The notes under the pieces were generated by a model. It was not told the origin of the DNA, searched no databases, and saw only the letters and a program-made list of their open reading frames with translations. The position numbers and the translations under genes are program-made. DNA of 64,000 nt from Paracamarosporium sp. OC-R06-R3 (Eukaryota; Ascomycota; Dothideomycetes; Pleosporales; Didymosphaeriaceae). The DNA lies in NCBI GenBank assembly GCA_019828545.1, contig JACVRA010000333.1, positions 31,080 to 95,079 on the forward strand. The letters are read 5' to 3'. Shown here in pieces: positions 54,813-64,000 of this stretch. Positions within the stretch are counted from its first letter, which is position 1; every line of letters begins with the position of its first letter.

Positions 54813-55760
54813 ATGAGAGTTATTATTACAGGTGCCGGCGGTTTCGTTGGCCAGACCCTTGCGAAGAAACTCATTGAGACCTCTCCCGATGCTGAACTTA
54901 TCCTAGCCGATGTCCAGCCGCCTCCAAACCCAACTGGATCTTCCAACGTTGACTGTATCGGAGCGGACTTGACAAAGTCAGAAACCCGTAATAACTTAAT
55001 AGGCCGCTCTCCCGATGCTGTATACATCCTCCATGGCATCATGTCAAGTGGTTCGGAAGCGAACTTGGAGTTGGGCCTGAGTGTCAACTTCGATAGCGTC
55101 CGCGGGCTCCTCGACACCATCAGGGAAAAGAAGCCTGGAACCAAAGTCATATTCACTTCCTCGTGCGCTGTATTTGGCAGAGCAGCTGTCGAGAATGTCG
55201 CCACTGAGACGGACATCGTTCCCATGCCTGAAAGTTCATATGGGACGCAGAAGCTAATGATCGAATATCTTGTTAACGACTATTCAAGAAGAGGTCTCAT
55301 CGATGGCAGAGTGGTGCGTCTGCCTACCATTTTTGTCCGCGCTGGAGCTCCTACGGCTGCCGCTTCATCATTTGTGTCGGGTATTGTAAGAGAACCAGTT
55401 CATGGACAGGAAAGTGAGCTACCCGTGGATCCGAATATCGGAATCTGGCTCGCGTCTCCCCGCACGCTGGCCCACAATCTCGTTCATGCTATGAATGTTC
55501 CTGCGGAGAAATTTGGTCATTTCCGAACCGTGCTTCTTCCCGGCTACACAGCGACTAGTGGAGAGATCCTAAACGCTCTTGAGAAAGTTGCTGGGAAAGA
55601 GACGAGAGCTTTGGTGAAGGAGAAGAAGGACGAAAAGATCCAGAAGATCGTTCTGAGTTGGCCCGGAAAGTATGACACTTCAAGAGCTAAGGAGCTGGGG
55701 TTTGCGGAAGATGTTGGCTTGGAGCAGACCATCAAGGACTTCATCGCAGGCGAGAAATAG
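54813..55760 (+). CDS. NAD-dependent epimerase/dehydratase (D-erythronate dehydrogenase-like)
   Basis: Extended short-chain dehydrogenase of 315 aa, single exon, starting at MRVIITGAGGFVGQTLAKKL. The nucleotide-binding glycine motif is GAGGFVG at residues 7-13, with a following acidic residue in LILADVQ favouring NAD. The catalytic residues are Tyr and Lys in SYGTQK, with Ser in FTSSCAVFG. The C-terminal substrate region has RLPTIFVRAGAPTAAASSFV, GIWLASPRTLAHNLVHAMNV and LPGYTATSGEILNALEKV. This combination resembles bacterial DenD (D-erythronate dehydrogenase) and its fungal relatives, so a sugar-acid oxidation role is plausible but inferred. The frame is open upstream, but residues there look non-coding and the Rossmann start fits 54813. 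Confidence 0.87.
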   Translation: MRVIITGAGGFVGQTLAKKLIETSPDAELILADVQPPPNPTGSSNVDCIGADLTKSETRNNLIGRSPDAVYILHGIMSSGSEANLELGLSVNFDSVRGLLDTIREKKPGTKVIFTSSCAVFGRAAVENVATETDIVPMPESSYGTQKLMIEYLVNDYSRRGLIDGRVVRLPTIFVRAGAPTAAASSFVSGIVREPVHGQESELPVDPNIGIWLASPRTLAHNLVHAMNVPAEKFGHFRTVLLPGYTATSGEILNALEKVAGKETRALVKEKKDEKIQKIVLSWPGKYDTSRAKELGFAEDVGLEQTIKDFIAGEK

Positions 55761-56125
55761 AATTCATCAGACATCAATATACATAAATATTGCTGGTTTC
55801 AGGCGGTGGCAAGCAGGCGATGCTACACTAGTGTAGAACTGTGCTAGTTAAGTACGCTTTCCATTTTCGGCTCGCTTTTAACCCCTGAAGACCTTGCCGC
55901 ATCTGCGTTGCAGAGCTGACTTACACTTACTCTTGTGATGCAAACAAGAGATTCATTAGATCTGACTCTTTTGAGTGACATTGGTTGTTTTTAAACGCTT
56001 GTCCCACAGTTCCTCCACACAGCTTAATCTGAGGACTGCGCAATGATTTCTTACCATGCGTTGGCACAGGTAGACTAACACAAACCTGACTGTGCCAAGC
56101 GCCCCATCACACGGCGCATTCCCTC
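55761..56125. other. Intergenic
   Basis: 365 bp between two plus-strand genes. No features beyond UTR and promoter sequence. Confidence 0.5.
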
Positions 56126-57602
56126 ATGGACCGGATTCTTTACGCTTCTACAATATGCATCATTCTCATTAGTATCGCTTTTCCCTCCCTTCGGCCAGAG
56201 CGTCTGTCGTTTCTTCCAAAACCGCAGATGAACGTAACACGCTGCATCGAGCTACACAATGAGATCGTTCGCCTAGGATGGGAAGGATTGGGTCGGTCTC
56301 AAGATTTCCATCCCCAAACTTGGTTCCAGTACCACGGAGAAGCAGCGCAGCAAGTACGTGGGGAACTATCGTCTGATCTTATCGCCTTCCTCCAGGGCGC
56401 GTATGAAATTCCGAATCTAAACGAGCAATATTTCCATTATTTCGTTACGGGGCTGTTGCAACCCGGAGACGACATGTTTGCGCTCATTGATCAAACCTGC
56501 AGTTATTCTACGGGGAGGTATGTGAGGCTTTATTTTGCGAATAATCTTGCTCCACACCCGGAAGGACTTATGTAAGTAATCACGTACACAGAGGATGTTT
56601 TGATGCTGATGAGAAACTAGTTTCGATCAAGAGACGAACATGGCCATTATGTGCATGAGCATTTGGGATAGCGACGGTCTTTGTAAACCTGACCGTATCA
56701 TGTGGCATCCCCTCGAAGATATTTTGTCAGCGTGGCTTGACATGGTACGAATAGGCAAAGTTAGGGCCGTGGGTCGTGACACAGAATTCAGACCTTGGGA
56801 ACTTGTGCCATATACGGATTATCAAGTGAACGAAGCAGTTGAGGCATTCAACAAACTTGCAGCCGCAATCGAATCGCGCATGCCTGGAGAAATATCAACA
56901 TCGGATGATGGATTTAATAGCCTCATTGACAACGAGGCTCTCAAGGTCGCACAATTCCCCGCCGGATTTGCATTCGAATTTCTCACACGCGCTCGTCGTC
57001 CGCATTTTCGCTTCATTGCTCCAGGCCTTTCCCTTCCGACACCAAGCACCATCGCCGAACAGCCCTTCATTGGTATAATGGAAACAGTACCAGAACAACA
57101 TCGCGAAGATAACCGCTCCCCGCCTCTCTTGCTTTTTCGCTCTTCTCTGATGTACACTGATCCACCGTCATCTTCCGAAACTGAAATTGAAAGGATATTT
57201 GGTTATCCCTTTGAACTATCAACGTACCCTGCAGGCTTGTACTTCCATGCCTGTGACCAATTTGGCAAAGAAGGTAGTGATGCGGTTTCACTCGTACTCC
57301 CTTATAGTATTGGTGACAATGGTTGGGCGCGGAAAAGTGACGGCACATTGTTCGGCGAAAATGTGAACGAGGAGCTAGAGAACTCGGCGAATCGATTTAC
57401 AGAGCTCTACCAGACGGGGCGACAGCCATTCGTTGATATGCATGCCGTTCGACTGGTGCAGGTGCTGAAGAGCTGGGTTGCAATGGTGGAGAGGGAGGAT
57501 TGGAAAGTGGGTGCAGAGGGTATCGCAAACGGAATGGACGAGTGGAAGAAGGCGGATACACGTAGTGGATGGGAAAAGTACTTTATTCCTCCTGATTGGT
57601 GA
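56126..57602 (+). CDS. Unrecognised protein, two exons, 475 aa
   Basis: I do not recognise this family. Exons 56126-56571 and 56621-57602 join through a 49-bp intron (GTAAGT..CTAG). The N-terminus MDRILYASTICIILISIAFP is hydrophobic and could be a signal peptide or anchor, though a later start at MNVTRCIELH is possible. The body is mixed helical with conserved-looking aromatic motifs: WFQYHGEAAQQV, QYFHYFVTGLLQPGDDMFAL, IMWHPLEDILSAWLDMVRIG, RDTEFRPWELVPYTDYQV, FGYPFELSTYPAGLYFHACD. The end is DTRSGWEKYFIPPDW. Intron phase and length fit a real gene. Function cannot be assigned. Confidence 0.72.
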
Positions 57603-58196
57603 CGGATTCCGTCATTAGGTGAGCGGTGAGTCTTGACGTGAAGGGTGTTATCTGAACAGTAGAAAGATATGTAGTGCAGACGTGTCGTTCGTCGTTGTAT
57701 CTGTGTCGGAACGGGTATACTGTCTGAACCCAATGGATGCCTCTGTATTTTCTTAGGTCTTTTCCACCTGCAATGGGACGCGAGACCCATCCACGAGTGA
57801 GGAGTAATCAGACGGAACTCAACAACGTAGCAGCGAAAACCTGATGTTACGTCATGTTGCCCATGTACTTTACAACAGCAGGCATACCGACCTTACCTAC
57901 AACATCATTAATCGTGCCGTCCCGTGCTTGCCGAGTAGGAAGCGTGCAATGATGAGTTAAACCAATTGCATCTGCTAAATGGGCACAGCCACTACCAAGT
58001 GTCCCCACTTTAACCAAATCGGGTGGGCCACGACCAAGGCGTCCATTGCATCGCCAAGATGAATGACATCGCCGAGCTATCTGTGAAACTTCATACTGGA
58101 GGGCCTAATAAGTAGATATGCAGAGCATCGGATAGTGTATAAGATGTTTAGTGTTACCGCTCGCTCTGGCCCGAAAGACCAAGAAACACTGTTAGA
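57603..58196. other. Intergenic
   Basis: 0.59 kb between two plus-strand genes. No supported gene. Confidence 0.5.
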
Positions 58197-59251
58197 ATGA
58201 TATACCTACGACAAACATTAGCTCTAAGCCTTTCCTCGATGGCAGCAGCGCAATGGCTTGATGATAAACTCCTCGGTTCCTGTGCCGATGTCGAATGTCC
58301 TCAGCCAGACAATACCATCCAACCCGCATGCCGCATCACGAATCAAACGTACGGTGGAGTCGGCGTGGACACATTTCCGTTCAACTCTTCGGACTCAGAA
58401 TCTCAGAATCTCACGTGGACAGTCGCGTTCCACGACTATACGAATTACGATTCGGACGAGAAGGGCGAGCGCACACTAGAGAAGGCGTTTTTCCTAGGGA
58501 CACCCGAGAACCTCAACTTGACTGGGGCGAGGGTTTACGGAGGGTGTGCAGTGGTCCTGGAGGCGTACGATGAAGTGTATCCATACAACGATCCGCCGAA
58601 TGCGCATACGTGTGAGGATGTTATTGGAGAAGAATGCCACGAGGAATTGCGAGACGATACGCTAAGCTTTGCAAGAGATCAGCGGGAACATACGAACAGC
58701 ACGGGCGATGTGTGTGATGATTTGGCAAAGTACTTGACAAGCGTTTCAAGGAACGCGTCGAGCGAGTCGAAATGCAGTATGAACTGGACGCAGCTGCACT
58801 ATTTCCGTGAGTTCTATTTCACGCTTCTATCACATAGACAAGACCCATACTGACTAGCCGGGATATTGCAGCACTCACCGGCACCTCTGCGCCTCAGCCT
58901 CCAAGCGACGAACAAAACTCGACCTCGAACTGCTACCCTACAGAACCCAAGACTAATAACCTTGCCTTGGTGACGAACTGGAACAATACGGGTACCATAA
59001 GATTCAACGAAACGATTAATATGCTAGGCAGCATCAACCTTGCCTTGACGGTATTCTGGGGAGAGGAGGATGCAGAAGTGGATGTGATGGAGCCGCAGTC
59101 GCATATAAGCTGTTTATGGCCTGTGGACGAGACGACGAGGACAAGAGAGACGAAAACGCCTGGTGGAGCTGGAAAATTGGAGGGCGCGACGTTAGCAGTC
59201 TTTGGGGCGGCCTTGGTGATGGCCTGGGAGATTTTGTGGAGTGAATTTTGA
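58197..59251 (+). CDS. Secreted Cys-rich glycoprotein, probable GPI anchor
   Basis: Exons 58197-58806 and 58872-59251 (65-bp intron, GTGAGT..GCAG) give 329 aa. The N-terminus MIYLRQTLALSLSSMAAAQ is a signal peptide with likely cleavage after AAAQ. The mature part has many Cys (GSCADVECPQ, QPACRITNQTYGG, GGCAVVLEAYDEV, AHTCEDVIGEECHEEL). It also has numerous N-glycosylation sequons (NQT, NSS, NLT, NST, NAS, NWT, NNT, NET). It ends in a hydrophobic segment (LEGATLAVFGAALVMAWEIL) after a small-residue stretch (TPGGAGK), as expected for a GPI-anchor signal or a C-terminal membrane helix. It is likely at the cell surface. The family is unnamed. Confidence 0.82.
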
Positions 59252-59419
59252 GTGGAACAGCAATGTCATCGTGTTTCTCGTCCCACAGATAGTTCAGTGT
59301 TCTTGATACATGCGAATGTGCTGCAACAGTTGAGGTGAAGTAGCACGGTGGCCCAAGCTCCTGCCCCGCGCTTCAGCTCCGGGGAGGCGCGACGACCCAT
59401 CGGTGCTTCCTCTACGTAG

Positions 59420-60405
59420 ATGCTCCGTCCAGGTCTCTTGCGATTATTTGTACCTTCAAGGCGAGCTCTCCACTCGACTTCGTGCTGCTTCGACCGAACC
59501 CACCGCAAAATGGCCGACATCGTCCAGCTCGATGACATGCTTACCCTGAGCCTCTTCTACAAGCTCAATCGCATCCCACTCGACTCGGACCAGACGCCGT
59601 CCTACCTGCCAAACGCCACTTACAACGACAAGATCTCCATCATAAAGGAAGACATCACCTCCCTCGCCATCGATGCCATCGTAAATGCCGCGAACGAGTC
59701 CTTGCTTGGAGGCGGTGGTGTAGACGGCGCCATTCACCGCGCAGCAGGCCCTGGTCTGGTCGAGGAATGCCGCACGCTCGGCGGCTGCAAGGCAGGCGAG
59801 GCCAAGATAACCGAGGGCTATGAACTCCCTGCCAAAAAGGTCATACACGCCGTGGGCCCGCGCTGGTATGCGCTCAGCGCCTCGGATGCAGAGGCGAAGC
59901 TCAAGAGCTGCTATCGTCGGGGACTGGAGCTGGCTGTCGAACATGGGCTCAAGAGCATCGCGTTTCCGGCCATTAGCACAGGGGTATTCTCTTACCCGAA
60001 TGTTAAGGCGTGCAATGATGCCTTGGCTGAAGTGCGTAAATTCCTAGACGAGGGAAAGGGCGACGGGTTACAGCGGATCGTCTTCTGCAATTTCTTGCAG
60101 AGGGACCAGGACATATACTACAAGGACGTTTCGTAAGTTTTCCACTATCGGAGTGAACCGGCCACTAACATGGATGGAACAGCAATTATTTTCCGCCCGT
60201 GGCCAAGGTCGAGGAGACGGACGAGGCTGCTAAGGTTTCAACCGACGAGGCAGAACTCGCTGCCAAGCTACCCAATGCCCCAACTGCCGACCCAAAGGAT
60301 CCTGAAGAGCCCTCTTCAAAGAAGCAAAAGATAGAAGGAGCAGAGGATGACTTCGTGGTGGTGGACAAGGACGATGCAAAGGGTAAGCCGAAGGGTGAGC
60401 TCTAG
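59420..60405 (+). CDS. MacroD-type macrodomain ADP-ribosylhydrolase
   Basis: Hydrolase that removes mono-ADP-ribose from proteins and O-acetyl-ADP-ribose. Exons 59420-60132 and 60183-60405 (50-bp intron) give 311 aa from the first ATG, or 281 aa from ATG 59510 ([20 protein letters not shown]). The extra 30 residues ([20 protein letters not shown]) resemble a mitochondrial presequence, while the shorter form starts like a cytosolic or nuclear protein. Macrodomain signatures are [65 protein letters not shown] and [12 protein letters not shown]. The C-terminal exon encodes a disordered tail with SKKQKIEG, a possible nuclear signal, and an acidic end. Dual localisation by alternative starts is an inference. 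Confidence 0.92.
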
Positions 60406-60806
60406 AGGCTCTACGTTATGGTTGGGCTTTTGGTGAAATGCGATAGCATGCACGACAAGGCGTTATGGTGAAGTTGTAACGTGTTTGGCATATACCCTCG
60501 ACTTTGGCTGGCGTTGATTAAGTAGAATTCCCAATCTTGGTGCTTTTTTCTTTATAGAAGATCATTCAATCTCTAGCTAATCTCGGAAGCCATCTGTGCT
60601 TGCGCTGACTGGGACTTTACGGTCACACCGCTCCGTGTGCAGCAATATGCGCAAGTAGCCTGAATCTTTATACACTAAGCCCAGCAGAGACTGCTTCGTC
60701 AACATCAACATCACAAAATATTCGGACCGAGAACAACTAGTTGGTAATAGGTGAAGCACCCTATTTGAAGTGAGAAGCTATGATGCCACGCATGACGAAT
60801 GCCCCC
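60406..60806. other. Convergent intergenic region
   Basis: 0.4 kb between two 3' ends. Nothing supported. Confidence 0.5.
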
Positions 60807-62560
60807 CTAAAAATGCTTATTCCATATGTAATCTTTCCATGCCCAGCATTTCCCAGTCCCATCTCTTATCAAACGATACTCATCTTTTCCATCTATCCCA
60901 AAATCCATTACCAAAGACCCATTCACTCCAGAGGTCTTCCATCCCTTAATAGGCGGCTTCCACGGATTCTTCGCGAAGTTCGCCCAGGCGGTACGCATCG
61001 TATCGCTTAGGTCTCCTTCCGCGATTGTTGCGTTGGTTAGATTGTACGTCGAAAATACAATGGGGATTTCGGAAGAATGGTATGCTCTCTGAGCTGGGAC
61101 TGGCCATCGGTCGTCTGGTAGGTCGGGGAACCGTGTGTTGGGGAAAGTTGCGTTGAAGAGGTAGCGGTATGTTGGGACGTAGCGATGAGAGTTGTTGCTG
61201 AGGAAGACAGCGGGCTGCTAGCTGTTAGAAGGTTGCCTTGTTGACCAATTCAGTATTACTCACGCAGTGGAAGTTCCAATCTGTATGAATTTGCGTTAAG
61301 ATACTCATGTTATCAAACCGACCTTCTGCAGGATCTAGCTTGTACGCGTCGAGGATCTTTTCCTTGAGTGCCGTTTCGTTGGGAAAGTTGGTCTTAAAAT
61401 ACCGATCGATATCAGTTCCGTTCTTCGCAGCGTAGTAGCTTCCATCTTCCACGGTAGATCCACCAATCACCGGCACCCGGGCGAACTTGCCGGCTTCACG
61501 TCGTAGGCGAGGATCGCAGACGATAGTCAAGTTGTCGCCAGCCATGCCGAATCCGATGTTGAATTTTTCTTGAGCGTATCGTATTGCCGAAGCTGGTGTA
61601 TTCATTACGCATTCGAACGACGATGTGGCATTCTCGCACTCCAAACGTTTGAGGAGATTGTTCCAGGGCACAAAATTGGTGTTGTTGCAGTTGGGAAGAG
61701 GGTTGTATGCGTATGTTCCGCTTTCCATGATGCCAGCGTGGAACGGTGGACCATGTGGCCATGGAGCGGTAAGAAGTACGTCTACTGAATAGGCTCCAGC
61801 AGATTGGCCGAAGATAGTCACACGTTCAGGATCTCCACCGAAAGCTTCGATATTCCGTTGTACCCAATCCAAGCTGGCGCGCTGATCTAGCAAACCTAAG
61901 TTTCGTTCTGTGAGATTGGCTATATCCGGTGCGATAGGGAAGCCGAACACGTTTGTGCGGTAGTTGATTGATACAACGATGACATCCTCGAGGGCAGCAA
62001 AATACGAGCCATCGTATATAGGCTGCCCGGCGTTGCCGAAGTTGAATCCTCCACCGTAGATCCAGAAGAGCACCGGGTATCGTGGATTTTTAGATGTTGC
62101 CTTCCAAAACTTCCTGGGTGCGAAGACGTTAAGATAGAGACAGTCCTCACTCTCTTCCGGTCGTGGAATACTGAACACATCTTGGATAAACTCGCGATCC
62201 TCAATCGGTCCTCCAAGAACGGTCAGACACAGTTTTCTAAGAGTTTCTAATTGCAAATAAGCACTTACGAAACGCTTGGATGCAGGCCGGCTTGAAAGCC
62301 TTCGCATCAATCGGTTGACTCCAGCTCGTTGGCTTTGGTACCGAAAAGCGACCACTCCCGATAGGCGCCGAGGCAAATGGGATACCGAGAAACTTATTAA
62401 CAGCCGCAGTCGCCCCAGGAACCCGTGTGGTGGTCCCGACAATAATGCCGCCATCTATAGTAGCCGTGGGCGCGAGGTTGACCAAGCTCCCGGCTACATT
62501 CCAAGGGATAGCCGTCAACAGTGCCGTGGCACCGGTGGCGATCTTCATAGCAGGCAACAT
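60807..62560 (-). CDS. Type B carboxylesterase / lipase, secreted
   Basis: Alpha/beta-hydrolase of the cholinesterase-like family, 548 aa. Exons 62560-62269, 62210-61264 and 61214-60807 join through introns of 58 and 49 bp. The N-terminus MLPAMKIATGATALLTAIPW is a likely signal peptide; ATG 62548 is an alternative start. Family motifs are NKFLGIPFASAP, ESEDCLYLNVFAP (disulfide Cys), VLFWIYGGGFNFGN (oxyanion hole), DQRASLDWVQRNIEAFGGDP and the nucleophile elbow FGQSAGAYS. The last has Gln instead of the more usual Glu before Ser. The acid is likely in GGSTVEDGSYYA, and the His lies in the last exon (possibly YHSSEIPIVF). Several N-glycosylation sequons are present. The first acceptor was chosen as CTTGGAG because the nearer TTAG leads to a stop. 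Confidence 0.92.
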
Positions 62561-64000
62561 ATGGAGGAAAGTTTATGACATTATAGACCAGGAAGATGGG
62601 GATGCACGACCCGCAACAGTGTTTTATACATGGAATGCCGGCAGTTGGTCAGGACAGGGAATGTAACCCCGCATGCGGTATTGACACTGGTCGTTCGCGT
62701 TGCGGCTAAAGGCGATTGGATCGAGCATGGGAAAGCTGGATGGTCGGTAAAAGACATGCGAACTAGGATGTATCACGAGAATGTTGTTCCGAGATCAATA
62801 TTGGTAGTTCTCGCGGATCTTAGTGTGGAGTGAGTTGTGGCCTGCGGGTGGGCCTAGCTTTGAACCTATGCGCTCTCTGTTTTTTGAATCCTGGCAATCT
62901 ACACCAAGTTGATCTGGTCCACAACGCGAATAAACATGATGGAGCTCATGCTTACAAAGAGCATATGTGGTGTTCCAAAACTGCGTCTCGCGTGCATGCA
63001 AGATCCTCGTGTAAGGTTACACCAGGTGCGTATCCTAGTCAAATTTTCCTCACTTGTAAGCAGCGCTCATTCAGCATGGGTGTTAAGAAATAAGTTCCCG
63101 ATGTCTTGAGTTCCCTAGTTTGAGTTTGCTTCATATTATGGTAACATTCCATTTCGAGAATCGACATATCGAGTTTTTTATATAAAGGCTTCACCGGACG
63201 ATCTGTACTGGCGCATGTGATAGCTCGGCAGCAAAATAGATCGAATGTGTATATTAGAGACGTACTAGTGAACGAAAACAACGTTTTACTCGAAAAGTGC
63301 TGCTGTTTTCATTCCATTGATACAGTCATTACTTGCTTTCACCAATGCATGGTACTCTAGTGGATTATCGATTATTAAGCCTTCAGTGTGACTTCAAGGT
63401 GAGGTGCTTGTAACCTGCTGAAGCTGCAACATTCTTACTAACTTCAAGATGAACTGAGCCTATAAAAATAACGCTATAATGAATCATGCTCGTCAGTCTA
63501 GCGCACAAGCCGCATTATCTGCCTTCATACACTAGTACTAATTAGCAAGCTTTGGATGGTTATTGACGTGTCAAGCATCAATGATCCGCACGATCACTTG
63601 TTAAAAAGGTTTGCAACACGCACATATCGAAGATAGACCTTGAAAAGTTTGCATTTTACTTGTGCTAAATGTTTGACGTCTGCACCAGATGGCAGATTCA
63701 TATCTTTTGAAAGCAGACTGATGCTCACGAAGAAACTCAAACGCTGGCCTCTTTCGCTGAGCAGCCTTTCGCTAATTGACCGAATAACACGATGTTTCAG
63801 CCATGTTCACAAATAATTGGATCGCTACCCGCTGCACTGCGAATCAGCTCCCAGCTTGTGAACAAGAAACTTTCCCAAATTCGTTCGTTAGATACAGATT
63901 TAGTCTAACAAAAACGGTGGAATTAGAGTGAGTAGCTGCTTATTAGTCTGTTGGTTCTGTAAACACGGCTACTGTTGAATGGACTCTAGCTAGCTGAGCA
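62561..64000. other. Intergenic, no gene seen
   Basis: 1.44 kb at the right edge with only short frames interrupted by stops. It is AT-richer than the left part of the window. No transposon protein, tRNA or repeat array was recognised. The first part should be the promoter of the carboxylesterase gene. Confidence 0.55.

Overview
This window is a gene-dense stretch of a filamentous ascomycete nuclear genome. The genes carry many short GT-AG introns (mostly about 48-60 bp, with CTAAC/CTGAC-like branch points before the acceptor). The gene set is typical of Pezizomycotina: an AreB/ASD-4 GATA factor, a TOK-type potassium channel, a fungal transcription-factor-like protein and a large mitochondrial PPR protein. 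The protein flavour suggests a dothideomycete, probably Pleosporales, but that is inference from protein similarity by eye. No rRNA, tRNA, CRISPR array or intact transposon was recognised.

Layout. 1-9.1 kb: AreB-like GATA factor (-), SRP68 (-), and a divergent mitochondrial PPR protein (+). 9.7-16.6 kb: a small probably beta-trefoil protein (-), an intronless GH13 glycosidase of bacterial flavour (+), and eEF2 (-, six exons). 18-25.3 kb: La RNA chaperone (-), mitochondrial ribosomal protein uS4m (+), a proline-rich single-pass membrane protein (-), and LSM4 (+). 26-36 kb: TOK1-like two-pore K+ channel (-), electron transfer flavoprotein alpha (-), divergent SWI3/BAF155-type SWI/SNF subunit (+), and an OM14-like outer mitochondrial membrane protein (+). 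36-47.5 kb: an unrecognised protein (+), cytosolic glutaminyl-tRNA synthetase (+), a transcription-factor-like protein without a DNA-binding domain (+), and the ER P5A ATPase SPF1 (+). 48-64 kb is looser and more accessory: a luciferase-domain (DUF5519-like) protein (-), an SRPBCC protein (-), an MFS drug:H+ antiporter (+), a small unresolved gene (-), an SDR epimerase (+), an unrecognised protein (+), a secreted GPI-type protein (+), a MacroD-type macrodomain protein (+) and a secreted carboxylesterase (-). The last 1.4 kb has no gene I can support.

The genes do not form one pathway. Most of the first 47 kb is housekeeping: translation (eEF2, GlnRS, uS4m), RNA metabolism (La, LSM4), ER targeting and quality control (SRP68, SPF1), and mitochondrial function (PPR, uS4m, ETF-alpha, OM14). 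The right-hand part holds transporters, secreted enzymes and poorly known genes. I joined exons by checking donor, acceptor and reading-frame phase by hand. Multi-exon coordinates are given in each entry; the feature span covers first to last coding base.

I did not find a convincing new multi-gene system. The observations most worth a second look are an apparent 2-base exon in the OM14-like gene, an about 80-bp almost perfectly concentric foldback element near 50.39 kb, the intronless GH13 gene, a GATA-factor gene whose first exon lacks any ATG, and a macrodomain gene with two starts that would give a mitochondrial and a nuclear/cytosolic form.
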